Part shown: in pieces, positions 17,815 through 50,001 of the stretch
How the letters are laid out: the number at the start of each line of letters is the position of its first letter
How positions within the stretch are numbered: position 1 is the first letter of the stretch
From: Armadillidium nasatum
Taxonomy: Eukaryota > Arthropoda > Malacostraca > Isopoda > Armadillidiidae
Assembly (NCBI GenBank): GCA_009176605.1
Contig: SEYY01001018.1
Span: forward strand, 243,178-307,177
Reading direction: 5' to 3'
DNA length: 64,000 nucleotides
Made by a program: the position numbers and the translations under genes
The notes under the pieces: model-generated
The model's input: the letters and a program-made list of their open reading frames with translations, nothing else
The model's database searches: none
What the model was told of the DNA's origin: nothing

Positions 17815-18626
17815 CTGAAAGAGAATGCAACATTTAATTGAGAATATTCTTACTCTATCATGCTTTGAAAATGCTGTATAATCTTCCCTCCCTATTTCCA
17901 TGCAAAATTTTCGATTATATTTTAGAGCTTCAAAGGCATTTAAAATAAAAAAATCTGAAGAGATTCTGGAGAGAGTTAGTGAAAATGGGAGAGCTGAGAT
18001 GGTGGAAAAATAAGCTGAATTAATAAAGCTCACTCCTTAAAGAGCAGAAAATTGAGATAGTATGCAAAGACCTAAAACCTTTTAAAACTACATATAACCA
18101 AAAATGTTTGCAGTTATGTAAATTTTATTTAAGTAAAAATTGATTGTGGTGTACTTGATGTTTTGTTATAAGTTTTCTAAATGAGAGACCATCGGAGAGT
18201 TAAAAAACTCCTAACTGTATTAAAGTCTTTTTTTGTAAATCCACTGCATTTCAAATTCACCCTCCCAACTTCTGCTATTTGCTCTTTTTACAGTTGCTTT
18301 TCAATACGAGTGTATGGGATAGGGTGAGATGCATACGTTAATAGCAGTAGTAAACAGTTGAAATAACAGAAGTTCCCGAAAAAGTACTATTAATAAAGTT
18401 AAAGGATAAATCTTGAATGTCTAAACCAGCTGTAAAAGAGCAACTAGAAAGGAAATCAGAGATAAGCTTTCAAGAGAGGAAGACAAACACAGAAAGAAAA
18501 CAGATAAGGAATAAAAGCTCTGAAATACTGTACTTTCCATTTATCCGAATCTACATCAAAATGCTATATAGCAGAAAACCAAAAATAGAAGATATCATCA
18601 GTCGAGCTATATTTACAGAAACCAAG

Positions 18627-22055
<3,429 letters not shown>

Positions 22056-22078
22056 AATGAATGAGATATTTGAAGTAC

Positions 22079-22181
22079 CTGTTCATGACGAATCTTTCCA
22101 ACTGTTTTTAATAACTCTTTGTGTTCGTCTTTCAAAGACTCCAAAGAAACTTCAAGTTTATTAACGTCTGGAACTAAGTGT
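22079..22181 (-). CDS. Exon 9: coiled-coil segment
   Basis: A good acceptor (ctttttcttttttttcag) and donor GAACAG|gtactt bound 103 bases: one base completing Lys from exon 8, then 34 codons [34 protein letters not shown]. Leu and Val fall at heptad spacing. It ends in phase 0, compatible with exon 10 or with the candidate microexon at 17797. A (TA)n array starts 25 bp beyond the donor, and LINE-B copy 1 follows directly after that array within the same intron. Confidence 0.75.
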
Positions 22182-22467
22182 CTGAAAAAAAAGAAAAAGG
22201 TTTACCTGAGGATCTCAAGCTGAAGGGTTAAATTTTTAAATTTGTAAAAAATATTGTAGACGATTTACATAACTTAATGATTTAAGCACCTCATAAACAG
22301 CAAATAGAGAATGGGTTAACAAGGAATGTATGATATATATCTAATGAGACAACGATCATTTACACAACCAGAAATTTAAAAAAAAAATGCTGATGTAAAA
22401 CCTAGGTAGAATTCGTAAAAAAAAAAAAAAATTCAAAAAAAAAAAAAATAAAAAAAAAAAAAAAAAA

Positions 22468-22512
<45 letters not shown>

Positions 22513-22707
22513 TAATGCGAAGAAAATAATTACTTCACTCGGAAAACTATATTTCAGAATAATAAAATGCAATAATAAATCTTTTTCAACAAAAAAAATT
22601 CAAATGTACAATTTGTACAATGTACAAAAATTTTTCATTAAAATTTTTTTATTATTATTATGATTAACATAACTTTCAGCTAAGGAAAAACCATAATAAA
22701 AGTGTGA

Positions 22708-22839
<132 letters not shown>

Positions 22840-24688
22840 ATGAGGTAAAGGGTATTAAAGTCTTTACTATCGTTCTGCAAATGAAAAATATTTCAGATAG
22901 GAGTAAAATATAAAAACCTCAATACAATTCCGAATTTTCCTTCCCCATGATTCTACAAAGTGATATGGGCTTATAGTGAACTGGAATCAGATAAGTTACA
23001 ATTCGACACCATATAGTCTGAGAAAAGGGAAAATTAAAAAATTGGAAACTGAGAATCCTGAATGAGATGCATCTGCGTTTGTCTTGAGCTGTCAATTCAG
23101 AGGCGTGCTTGTCATGTAAGATGAAAGAAACTATCCTGTGAGTTGCTTGATAAACAAGATTATGTACAAAGAGGGGTAGATAATATTTTATAACACACTC
23201 ACACAATAATAAGTACTTTAAAATTCAAGATGACAAGCTTCGATTTTTTCAGCTCACAGTTTGTTTATCAGTGTATTCTAAACCAGACCAACTGTCGAGA
23301 TCCTTTCAATTGACCCTGAGCTGGCAGGAAAACAATAAAATGCTTCATAAAATTTGGCAAAACTCCTCTGGAAATTGACTATTTATCATTTTGTACCCTT
23401 ACAAGCTTCAATCAACTGCAAAAATTCATGTTTTCGAATATGGCTACTGAACGCTAGTGTCTCAATTACATACATTATAAAATCTAATTCAGAGTTCATA
23501 TAACACTTTAAAAGACACTAACACAAGTAATTATTAAATTACTATATAAAATATTATTTAAGTAAACAATTTAATATAGTCTGAAACAGCCTCAATAATG
23601 TTACTTGCCAAATTTCATGACCTTTTTGGTATCAGCATATTTAAAATATCAATTGAATTTTGGTAAGAGAAATAATATATGCCTTTGAATCAGCTTCTAA
23701 ATTAAGCCCGAAACTATTACAAAAACAACATAGCTGCCTTTCTAAAGTTAGCTCTGTTTTGGGGAGATTTTGAAAATCTCTTTTAGTGATAAAAAGGATG
23801 CAGTTTTAGGGATCTCATTAAACTCAAGAGTGCTGTTCCCTGGTAACATTCCAGAGCTTGATTCACATCCTGTCAGTAGGGTTGCGAGTCTCGAATGTAA
23901 AATGTGTTAGAAGAGCCTAATCATTGGCAGCACTACTTCTTAAATTTCTTTATGCATTGAATTTAAAACAAGGCGGATGCTAATATTTTGGATACCAAGA
24001 AAAGGTAAGTCTTTCAACTTTTCACATTGAAGGAAAAATAATACTGCTGCTATTTATAATAATCCATCTTTGTGAGCAAGATATTGTGTTCTCATAAACT
24101 AAAAACAAAGTACGAAAATAGGTATAACCCTGAAGACAACTTCCAAATTTTTATAACATCAAAAAGTCATAATTTTTAAGCTGTATCAAAAATAAAACTT
24201 TTATCATTTCTCAAAAAATCTTACGTAAAAATGTTTTAAAATTTTTTTTATTGTACCATAATTTTTATTAAATATGTTTTGTTCATTGTGTTTTTTACTT
24301 TTAAAGTTGATATATAGATATAAATAAGACATACTTTTCAGCTTGGGTGGCTGTACTCTTTACATACAAATAAATTCAATTGATTAACTTTAATTTGCGT
24401 TTTCTAGATTTAATTAAACTTAGGGAGAAAAATGAATGGCATATTCTAGAATTTTAAAAGCAATTAGGTTGTTTTTCCTCACTTTCAAGTCTAGGGGATA
24501 ATTAATATCTTTGTACACAAATTCAGTTTGGGGTTCTTCAAGAAAGAGTTGTCTGACCACCCGTTTAAGCAAAATTAATATTTGTGCATTATTAATATGC
24601 TTTGATAAGTAAAACATAGTAGCTCTAAAATATAATTTCCATTTGTGTCTAAAGAGTCAAAAATGTTGTATATGTGTATATGGATTTC

Positions 24689-24888
<200 letters not shown>

Positions 24889-25608
24889 TTACTTGGTAAT
24901 TTTAAAAACACCCAGGGTTGTGAACGAGTCAAAATATTCTATACAAAATTCTAAATTATTATTTATTCATTTATTTTTTGTTTTGAATTTCATGAAAACT
25001 ATTTGGCTACAGCTTTTTTCTAGGAATGCGTATTAATAACTCTCATGAAAATTTTTTTTGGATATGGTCTTCCTGCAGTATTTTTAATAGTTTGGACTAG
25101 ATACATCTTGTGACAAAATCCTGGCATCGAAAAATGGATCTGTGGAGATATGGAACTATTGATACTACAGAAATTTTAAATTGATGCAAAAATGAGTGTC
25201 TCGCCCAATTATGAACATTTCACAAATTTGCTGCTGGTACTTTTTAAGATCAAAAAAATTTAATTTCAAAAATAAAATAAAAATGCACAAAAATGTCCGA
25301 ACCCCCTTACTACCACAGTAATTAGTTGGATTTTTAAAAAATCTTGAGGCAATGATTTATGTGCAACTTCCTGTCATGTGATCAAGTCGACAGAGCTTGG
25401 GTTTCAGCTAAGCATTTCTGAACAATTAAAGTTTCCCTTTTGGCAGAACAACTACAATGTACTAAACCCTCACTCAAAATGTTCCTAAAGGAAATTTTTT
25501 TTTTAATTTAAATTTTTTATCATATGCAAAGGTAATAAAAAATTAGTACTTTAATTAAAAATAGACATAAAAAATTCTATAATAATAATAATAATATTAA
25601 TAAATTAC

Positions 25609-25798
25609 TTTAACTGCTGAACTGATGTCCTAAAGTGATGATTTTCTTGTGACTCTTTATTAAATTCCGCTTTATCTCCGTCAGGAAGCACAGAAAATTG
25701 ATGTCTCGACAAAGCCAATCGCATATCTTCATTTTCCATTATAAGATGATTTACTTTTTCTCTTAGTGACCTCCCTTCTTTAGCTTCTCTGCCTTTAA
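25609..25798 (-). CDS. Exon 8: coiled-coil segment, acceptor next to a (TA)n array
   Basis: The acceptor is tatatatgacag, so almost the whole region where a polypyrimidine tract would lie is TA repeat (25804-25933). The exon has two bases, 62 codons and two bases: [20 protein letters not shown], then [14 protein letters not shown] and a polar tail ending SVQQL. The first part is heptad-like and continues the coiled coil from exon 7, the join coding Ile. Donor AA|gtaatt, phase 2, matches exon 9 (AAA, Lys). The intron between exons 7 and 8 carries one array at each end. Confidence 0.75.
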
Positions 25799-25801
25799 CT
25801 G

Positions 25802-27136
<1,335 letters not shown>

Positions 27137-27221
27137 TTTTAAATGGTTCAGTGTTTTCAGCTTGAAGTTCCAAAATTCTCTCTTGAAGATCTTCATTTTC
27201 GAGTTTCAGTTTTTCTAAAAT
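27137..27221 (-). CDS. Exon 7: coiled-coil segment, donor fused to a (TA)n array
   Basis: Acceptor gtaaatttcag, then 28 codons [28 protein letters not shown] and one extra base. Leu/Ile spacing is heptad-like, typical of a parallel coiled coil. The donor is A|gtatatat: its GT is the edge of a (TA)n array of about 180 bp (26953-27135) followed on this strand by T-rich sequence. Phase 0 in and phase 1 out match exons 6 and 8. No intact alternative donor is visible before the array, so splicing must use the array edge. Confidence 0.75.
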
Positions 27222-27381
27222 CTGAAATTTACGACAAATGTTTATAATATTAATATTGAAATATTAAGAATTCAGAAATCATATTCTCATAGTGATTAGT
27301 AAAAATTAAATCAAATGTACAAACAAGAATGTGGACATTTACATAAAGAAAAGAGTAAAAACATTGGTTAGTAAACTCCAC

Positions 27382-28907
27382 CTGTAATTCAGTATTAATG
27401 CCATTACAATCACAAGGACTTTTCTGAAAATAACTGTTAAGGAAATGACAAAGCTCAGAAATTCTTGAATGTATAAAATAATCTTCCAATTTGGCTGACT
27501 CATGGTTACACATATTTTTAATCCAATAACTCAAGATATCAAACTTTTCTTCCTCATCACAATTCATCTGGCAGTTCACTGAAGATTTACCCAATAATGG
27601 TTCATTTTCACCACTATCATCTTTAAAAATATTAAAGTCATTCCATAATACAGTTCTCCCATCTTTGTAAAATTTATTTTTCAAAAAGGAAAAAAACTTT
27701 TTGACTGGTTCTTCGTTTTCTTCATCGTCATTCTCAAGCTTTATATAATTATTAAGAATGTGAGAAAATGATTCAAAAATGTTTTCACTATTTTTTTTCT
27801 TTCTAGGCTTGTCAACAACCTCATTATAGAATTCGTTTAATTTGTCTTTACATATATTAATACAAGATTTAAGAAAAGCATATATGTTCTGAGATTCCTC
27901 TTCTGTCATATCTAAATTTTCACTGCTAAAATCACTCTCTTTGACATTTGGGTTAATAGATGGAATTTCTCCTTCAGGAAATTCCCTGATATTTCTATCA
28001 ACAATTTGTGCTCGATTATGGTGACTGGGATTAGGATGAACAATCTTCATATTAATATCCGATTTTGAAGCAAATGGTGTAATGACATCTGAAAACTTTT
28101 TATGGTAATAGTCATAATCATCACCATCATAAAATTGCTCAGTATAATCAGAAGAACTAGAAAACTTGGTGTCAAATATGCTTTTTTCATATTCATCATC
28201 ATGCTCTTCCTCTACTGAATTATATTCTAAATTGGGAGAAATTAAAATATCTTCCGTGGTATCTTTGACAGCTGTAAAAGGGTCTTGTAAATGCGTTTCT
28301 AAAGTGTATTTATTTTGCTCGGGAAATGCCTTCAAATTACTCTTAAAATTTTCTAAATCATCATTCTTCATAAAAAAATCTTCAGAAGATTCAGTAATAG
28401 TTAGAGACTCTGGTATTTGAGATTCAACCATTTCAACATCATAAGAACTTTCAACTGGCATAGAGCTTAAACTATCTTTAGCATTAATATAATCAACAAT
28501 AACATTGGATTTTGAAGGATGCATATCAAATAAATTCTCTCCATTGTCACTTTCATCTGGAGAATTTATTCTTTTATCAACCAAAGTTTCATATTGTTGT
28601 TCTATAAAAGGTGATGCATTTAAAATAATACCAGTATCTTCTAATGGCTCTACAAACGTTTCAATAAGTGACCCAGCCGAAGAATAGGATTCATGTTTAT
28701 AAGGAGAAGGTGGAACCAAATTTTCTTTGAAAAGCGGATCATCGAACTTTAAATCATCAAACGCAGAGTCATGGTGAACAATAGGAGAAGGACTATCAGT
28801 GGGAGGGGAAGAAGCAACACACGGGGTGAGACTCTCTTCAAGTTCTTTTGATGTACGTACCTGTGCTGCATTAAGGTTTTCTTCCCATAAACTACGACTA
28901 GACCAGC
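27382..28907 (-). CDS. Exon 6: 1.5-kb exon, long acidic luminal segment with internal donor
   Basis: Acceptor ctttttag and donor TACAG|gtggag bound 1526 bases, i.e. two bases plus 508 open codons in AT-rich DNA where stops are frequent. It opens with WSSRSLWEENLNAAQ and is rich in Asp, Glu, Ser and Asn. A less acidic part near its end reads EEPVKKFFSFLKNKFYKDG, followed by a Cys-containing tail (SPCDCNGINTELQ). I recognise no domain. Human CCPG1 and PBXIP1 have nothing this long just after the TM helix. A better donor, CACAG|gtacgt, lies 47 bases into the exon (28861). Using it joins to exon 7 in frame and drops 493 codons, so the acidic block may be optional. Phase at both ends fits the neighbours. 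Confidence 0.7.
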
Positions 28908-30220
<1,313 letters not shown>

Positions 30221-30434
30221 TTGCAGAAGTTGCTAATTTTTAAAGATATACTTCTTCATTCGAACTTCCAAAAATCTGTATACATCCGCATCCATGTGAA
30301 ATACGCGAAGATGTATACCTTTAATCGCATGATTTATCATCAAATCGAATAAATCTTTAACAACCAAGGTAAAAATAATCTTTGATACATCTGCAAGAGA
30401 TGGAACATTATAATATATATACAAGGCGAATTAG

Positions 30435-30880
30435 ATGGGAGGGATGGGGAGTTCGACCTTATATGCAAGTTCAGTCCCGAAAAAAGATCAGAACTTGCTG
30501 CAGGCAATAAATTATTTATCTTTAGTTGTTACCAAAGCTTTAAACAACTGGGGGAAAAAAAAATCAACTGATTCTACTTTAACTACCATGATGAACTTTC
30601 TCGTGGAATCAAGCAGTGATGATGAACAAAAGTCTGAAGACAAAAACAAAGCTGATAAAACTATTGGTTTATATTCTAATGAAGAAAGAAAACCAGGTGA
30701 TAAGAATCCTCTCTATTGGTGGAAATTAATAAAGAAAAATATCATAATTTGGGTCAATTTACTCAATATTTATTTCACTTTTCCAGTAGTGTTCCAGGGG
30801 AATATTTATCTAGCAGCGCAATAGTAAATAATAACAAAAGAGTAATGGACAGAGTTGAAAATGCGTTTTAATTTTTTTTT
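30435..30880 (+). pseudogene. hAT transposase C-terminal remnant
   Basis: An open stretch to 30824 includes LVESSSDDEQ then NPLYWWKLIKKNIIIWVNLL, which matches the hAT dimerisation region (DPLxWWKxNxxxxPxLAxLAxxYL followed by a PATSVPSERVFS box). The last box is degraded here (FPVVFQGNIYL). Only the C-terminal part is present; no BED finger or catalytic core is seen. It lies in intron 5 in the opposite orientation to the host gene. Confidence 0.65.
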
Positions 30881-32529
<1,649 letters not shown>

Positions 32530-32838
32530 CTAATACTTGTTTCAAGTGAGCTTCTTTTAATGATGATCATCAAAGTCATTGCAAAAAAAATAAATATACT
32601 TTACTGGGAAATTTCAAATCATGAGGATTCGAGTTCCACTAAAGAATGATATAAAAACAAATATAAATAAAATAATGCCCCCCAAAATATAAACAATACA
32701 ATTGCAATAATAATGAGTGAAAAATAAATTTTAAAAACAATTAAAACAAACCTCTAATTCTATTTGGGCATCTCAATGGAAGACCAATCTAAATAGAAAA
32801 ACTTAAAAACAATGAATCATAAGATGTTTGGTTGGTTC

Positions 32839-33764
<926 letters not shown>

Positions 33765-33873
33765 AACCAACCATCTTTTCCTACCTTGTATTTTTAAGTT
33801 TGTCATTATAGATTGTTATGACTTTGAGCTGACCTCAAAGAACTAAAGTGAGTTTTAATTGTTTTAAAAGTAT

Positions 33874-33999
<126 letters not shown>

Positions 34000-34373
34000 G
34001 TTTTAGTGCAGACTCAAACTACCAATTGCAACATATAATAGGCCTACCTCATACAAGGTGTCAATTACCTTAAATATTTTTGTTCTTTAAGGTAAGGATT
34101 TTTAGGACAAACTGTGAGAATAGTCATTCAATATATTTACAAGCCTTTTTAAGTGTCATAATATATATATATTAGAGACGTTAATAAAAACAACATTTAA
34201 AGGGATTAAGAGTTTGGAAAATGTTTATCCAACAATTTTTCAAGTTTAATAAAAAGGTTAAACTGAAAATCCCAAAGATCAGGTACAGAGTCTGAATTTT
34301 CTAGACACTATTTGAAAAAAAAAAAAAAAAAAATGAAACAAATAACAATAAAAGAAAATCCAAGCAACCAAAC

Positions 34374-34406
34374 CTGGCTCCACATCTTCACCCAAGTCAA
34401 CTATTC
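34374..34406 (-). CDS. Exon 5: 33-nt exon after the TM helix
   Basis: A strong acceptor (ttacttttcattccag) and donor CCAG|gtttgg enclose 33 bases that are open in only one frame: (G)IVDLGEDVEP(G). The phases agree on both sides, taking one base from exon 4 and giving one base to exon 6, which is the main support for such a small exon. It forms the first luminal residues in a type II topology. The donor is weak. A (TA)n array at 34581 lies upstream on this strand, followed by the full LINE-B copy, so the preceding intron holds several insertions. Confidence 0.6.
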
Positions 34407-34578
34407 CTGGAATGAAAAGTAATTAAATTTTTTTTATTCATTTACTCATTTTCTTTAAGCCCTTAAACTGAACTCTAAGAATAACTTAAAAGGTTTAAAA
34501 ATAACAAAAAACAAAATAAATATATGAAGTGAAATGAGAGGAAGGGGGAGTGAGGAAGTAGAAATTAGACTTTTAACA

Positions 34579-34580
<2 letters not shown>

Positions 34581-34665
<85 letters not shown>
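34581..34665. repeat. (TA)n array
   Basis: Immediately 5' of LINE-B copy 2. Confidence 0.95.
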
Positions 34666-40158
<5,493 letters not shown>

Positions 40159-40410
40159 GTACCATTTTTTTTTTATTCTTATATTAAATATGGCATGGTG
40201 TAAACAGAAAGAATAAATATTCATTACTGCATGTTCTGGGAGATAGGATTCTGTAGAGTTTCTTAATTTCTGATGCTTAAAGACTACACTTGTAAACTAA
40301 TAGATGTATTATGCCTAAGAGCCTAAGAACACCTATTGTATAGTAGAAAAGAAAAAAAATGTGTTATTAATTATACAAACCTGAACACATATAATTTTAA
40401 AGTAGGAATG

Positions 40411-41831
<1,421 letters not shown>

Positions 41832-41880
<49 letters not shown>
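41832..41880. repeat. (TA)n array, short
   Basis: About 48 bp, shared border of the hAT-like element and a Tc1 element. Confidence 0.95.
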
Positions 41881-41882
<2 letters not shown>

Positions 41883-43091
41883 CAAAGGTTGGACAAAAAT
41901 ATGGAAACGACAGAAAGAAAAGCGTAAATATAACTACGTGTAGGATCCGAAATAAGGCCACAGCAGTCGCTAGTGTGTCAAGTGTGATAGGAAACTCAAA
42001 AAGTCGTTAGGAAGCGTCTGTTGCCTTGTGGTCTACAATCTGTGCTGGCGTTAAGTGAGGTATATATAAGTTTACAGAGTTTCAAATTGGACAAATTGTT
42101 GGCGCCCACTTAGCAGGTGTATCTGTGAGCAAAGTGGCAATGTTATTTGGTGTATCGCGAGGTATCATATCCTAGGTTGTGAACGCATAATGCGCTTCCA
42201 AAAAAAAAAAAATCATCTGATTCACACCAGTTTGGACAATAATCAAAACTGGATGACAGGGACTGACGAACATAGCGAAAAACTGATTAAAAATAAGAAA
42301 ACAAGTCGCAATAGCTACTTCTGAGCCGAATGCCAGTCTTGCAAACCCTGCTAGCATAAAAACAGTTAAGAAGTGAACTCCATAGGCTGAATTTTAAGTT
42401 CGTGGTGCAATCGCCAAACCTAATGTATAAGATGCGAATCCCAGAAAGAGGAGAGAGTGGTGCAATGCTAATAAGGATTGAATTGCAGACCATGAAAGAT
42501 AGTCCTCTGGTCAAATGAGTCGTGCTTTACACTGGTTCCAAGGACCCAACCTCTGCTTACGCGTAGAAAACACCATCCTAGGCCTATGATCTGTCTTATG
42601 CCACAAGTGAAGTAATGGCTTGGGTATTCTACAAGCCCTATTACTACCATTCACAATAGTGTAACTGCCAGAGTTTATTGTAGTTACTTTGAGAGACCAG
42701 GTTCATCCCTATGGTGCAAACAATATTTCCTGGGGTTGTGTCATTTATCGATATGATAGGGCTCTAATTCATACAATTGATGTTGCAGATGACATTTCAT
42801 GCCTTATTTGGTTCCCACAATCGACAAGCTTTATTAATATCATAGGGCCTCAATGATTACTATTGGTTTATAGTCTTCGGAATCGCTATTCGTCATCAAC
42901 ATCCCTACTGAAACTTAAGTCTAGTTTGCATGAGGTATGGTATAAAATACCGTTATGCACCATCTAGGATTTATATTTGTCCATTCCGAGAATAATTCAG
43001 GCAATTCTGAAAGCGAAAAGTGGTTCCACACCATATAAGAAATAGTTTCATGCATTTAAAAGGTATTTCAATATTTCTGCACAACTCCTGT
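41881..43091 (+). mobile_element. Tc1-like transposon, degraded full-length copy
   Basis: Left end GGTTGGACAAAAATATGGAAAC and right end GGTATTTCAATATTTCTGCACAACTCCTG are inverted relatives of the usual Tc1 TIR. Inside, EFQIGQIVGAHLAGVSVSKV (42080-42140) then FGVSRGIIS is the paired helix-turn-helix start, and WSNESCFTL near 42505 (Asp replaced in the WSDES catalytic box) is from the DDE domain. Multiple stops and frameshifts. It begins directly at TA repeat, the Tc1 target. Confidence 0.8.
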
Positions 43092-44141
43092 GTGTGCGTG
43101 TATGTGTATAGCAATATTATGATAAACACTAAGAACATTGTAATCTTAATCAGTACAAATAATAATAATAAAAATAATAATAATTATAATTATTTTCCAA
43201 AGGGTTAGGAAATAAATTGAATTGTCAAACTATTTAAGTACCTAGTATATAACTTACCTATGAAATGGCCCAATCCAAGCAAACTGACTACAACAAGGAT
43301 AACTATTATTATTTTATTGAGACGTTTATTAAATTCATCTTGCGGAGTAGAAACTTCATCATCAGTCCTAAAACGAAAAATAATATATTTTGAAACAAAG
43401 ATTTATACAAACTGAATTTCGATTAGAGAATTATTGCAAAAATTTGTAATAATTTAATTTCAATCTCTAGGATTTATGAATTAGATTCAAAACATTACAC
43501 TTTGATAGACCAGCCATATTAACTCAATAGAATTTGTCAAATAATAAAACACCAACTCGGAAATAGTAATTTCAAAGAGAATGGTTTTACTCACATTAGT
43601 TCAGTAATATACCAGTTTTAATATTTAAAATTATTATTTTATTAAATAACTTTATTACTAACCTAAATAACGTAATGATATATTTCATTCTGCTTATAGA
43701 TTTACCGCCCTATTTAGATGTAGATACAAAACACAGAAAAACTCAAAATACAAAACTCCAAGGAATGTAAAGTTGAACTCACTTTCAAAGCATGATAAAA
43801 CTTGAAGAAACAAAGCCTTTGCCTTTTATTTGATATTACTTACAAGATACCTAACGGTCGTTACAAATATTACAAAACTTGCAAATACAATTAAATTTAG
43901 CATTATTCATATAGTATTTATTTAAAAAAAAAAAAAAAAAACTACGAGACAATTGGAAACAATAAAAGAATTTAATGTCGTAAAGAAACAAGAAGGTTAT
44001 TTATTTCACAATTACAATTTTAAATCGGTCTCCAATTTACAAAATTAGCACCTTTGTTAAATAGATTATGTCTTATTTTTACATAGCATATTCAATTTCT
44101 AAGAAATGTAACTATTTACTAAAATAGATGAAACACCAATG
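43092..44141. other. Intron around exon 4, no further gene
   Basis: Holds exon 4 (43258-43367), (AAT)n at 43158-43195 and an A-run at 43922. Strong gtgagt donors at 43596 and 43780 lack convincing exons. Confidence 0.6.
43258..43367 (-). CDS. Exon 4: transmembrane anchor
   Basis: Acceptor cgttttag and a consensus donor ATAG|gtaagt bound 110 bases. The frame reads TDDEVSTPQDEFNKRLNK and then the hydrophobic run IIIVILVVVSLLGLGHFI. That single 18-19 residue helix follows a Lys/Arg-bearing flank, giving a type II (N-in) orientation. It starts with one base and ends in phase 1, and the end matches exon 5 (G+GA, Gly). No other hydrophobic stretch of this length is found in the assembled protein, so it is the sole membrane anchor. 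The upstream join to exon 3 is off by one base as assembled. Confidence 0.75.
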
Positions 44142-44151
44142 ATATATATAT

Positions 44152-44218
<67 letters not shown>
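44142..44218. repeat. (TA)n array
   Basis: 3' side of LINE-C copy 2, two phase slips. Confidence 0.95.
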
Positions 44219-45594
<1,376 letters not shown>

Positions 45595-45710
45595 TTTTTT
45601 CTGTAGTGCATCTTCAGAAGACTCTGGAGCTTCAATTTCTTTCAGTTCTTTTTCTTCAGTTTTATCAACTTTTCTCTTTCTTACTTTCTTTTCTGACGAG
45701 TCCTCATCAC
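45595..45710 (-). CDS. Exon 3: charged juxtamembrane segment with basic RKRK patch
   Basis: Acceptor aaaccattag, donor AAAAAA|gtatat where the GT is the first step of a (TA)n array. Two bases plus 38 codons: DEDSSEKKVRKRKVDKTEEK, then a run ending PESSEDALQKK. Strongly charged and predicted disordered, lying on the cytosolic side before the TM helix. The basic cluster could act as positive-inside topology signal or localisation signal. The exon ends in phase 0, whereas exon 4 begins one base into a codon, so a single base is unaccounted for. Either a microexon is missing or the A6 run before the donor has a length error. One A fewer would give Lys-Thr across the join. Confidence 0.65.
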
Positions 45711-48299
<2,589 letters not shown>

Positions 48300-49846
48300 C
48301 TAATATATATATAAAGAAATAAAAATTAATTTGAAAAAGAAAATTTCATATATAAAATATTCATATTTTAGTTAATGTATATTTATTTTTGTTTTCTTGA
48401 ATGGTAATGAGTGAGAGAGAATATATGGATGACATATGACAAATTATATCTCGCTATCTTTCTTCCTATTCTTGAGTTTTATTACCTTTTGTTCTATCTT
48501 TCCTATTTGCGAGGTCGGTTGTCATCCGGTATTCAGGTGAAAGTGTAATTGTTATTGTTTCACCTTTTTCCAATGCACTAACTTGTTTGAATTTTTTTTT
48601 ATTTAATTGTTTATATTCTTTAGGAATTATTTGATATTTTGATCTGCTTTTATTTAAGCAGCTTTCAAAATTTTGGTGTGGTTTTAATTTTGATCGTTGA
48701 AGAGTATTCTTGCCAATACGCTGATCATTGGAATTTCTGGTAATAACTTAGTGGATTTGTTTGATTAGGCTTCAATAATCAAGTGAAAAGAAATTAAGGT
48801 TATTTTAAAGAATTTTGTCGCTTTTTTCATTGCTTTTATTCATGCTATGCTTTGCTTGCTAATGGTATTATTTATTATTTTTATTATTTGATTGTTGTTG
48901 TGGCCATTTTCTACGCTTAATAGTTGGTTAATGGCATTTTCAGTGTATTGGGTTCCACCGTTTCCACAGTATCATTTCTTGGTATTGGTAATCTCAAGGT
49001 TTTTAGCTCCTGGTTGAATTGTTTGCTGTGGTAATCCAGAAAACTGGACAAGAAAACTTGTCCAGGTATTAAGAGATATTTTTTTAATATTTTTAAGTAT
49101 GTGATAACATTTGATGGTATTACTTGCTTTTGGTAAAATTTTAATGAAACATTTAATTTCTTTCATTTATTTTTATGTATGTATTAATACAGCATGACTC
49201 GAGGGATTGATATTTTAAAAAAATAATTTCCTTTTTTTTTTTTTTTTTTTTTTGCAATCCTGAATCATAAATAAAAGAGCTCATAGTGTGATATTTTAGG
49301 ACAAAAATTTTTTTTATTTATTTATTTTTTTTTTTTGATAATACTAAAGGTTTATGAAATTCAATGTCTGTTATTTATAAAAAGAGGATTGATAATAGTA
49401 TTGTATATATTTGTTATGATTATTAATCGTATTATTGTGGTATTAGTATTTGCTTAACTGTGAAGTATGGTATTAATAAAGTTAACCTTGGGGTGTTATT
49501 TTGTGAATTACTTTTATTATATTTTGCTCATCACAACATAAAATTTTGTTCCATATAATTTTTTTATCGGTTTATATTGTTTTAGTAATTATTCCTTGAA
49601 TTTGGTAATTTTTCCAGTTTTCTAAAATTTTGGGTTATTGGATATTCGATCAAATAAAAGGTGTAAATTTTTTCCTTAAATTGTTTTTTAATAAACTATA
49701 GGACTTTTGAGTGTGTGGTTATTTATTTCTTTTAAGTTTCTTGGAGAGACCCATTTCATATTTTTTTCAAATTGTAGTTATAACGTAATTTCCGCTACAC
49801 CAGTACTCACTGAGATTATTAATAAGATGATCAAAGATTTTTTTTT

Positions 49847-50001
<155 letters not shown>

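Noticed and set aside
32753-32789. 37-nt minus-strand candidate exon (IGLPLRCPNRIR) between exons 5 and 6
   Set aside because: Exon 5 ends in phase 1; in that phase the candidate has a stop. Exon 5 joins exon 6 perfectly without it.
43780-43797. 18-nt minus-strand candidate exon (FYHALK) with gtgagt donor between exons 3 and 4
   Set aside because: Its length is a multiple of three, so it does not cure the phase conflict, and nothing else supports it.
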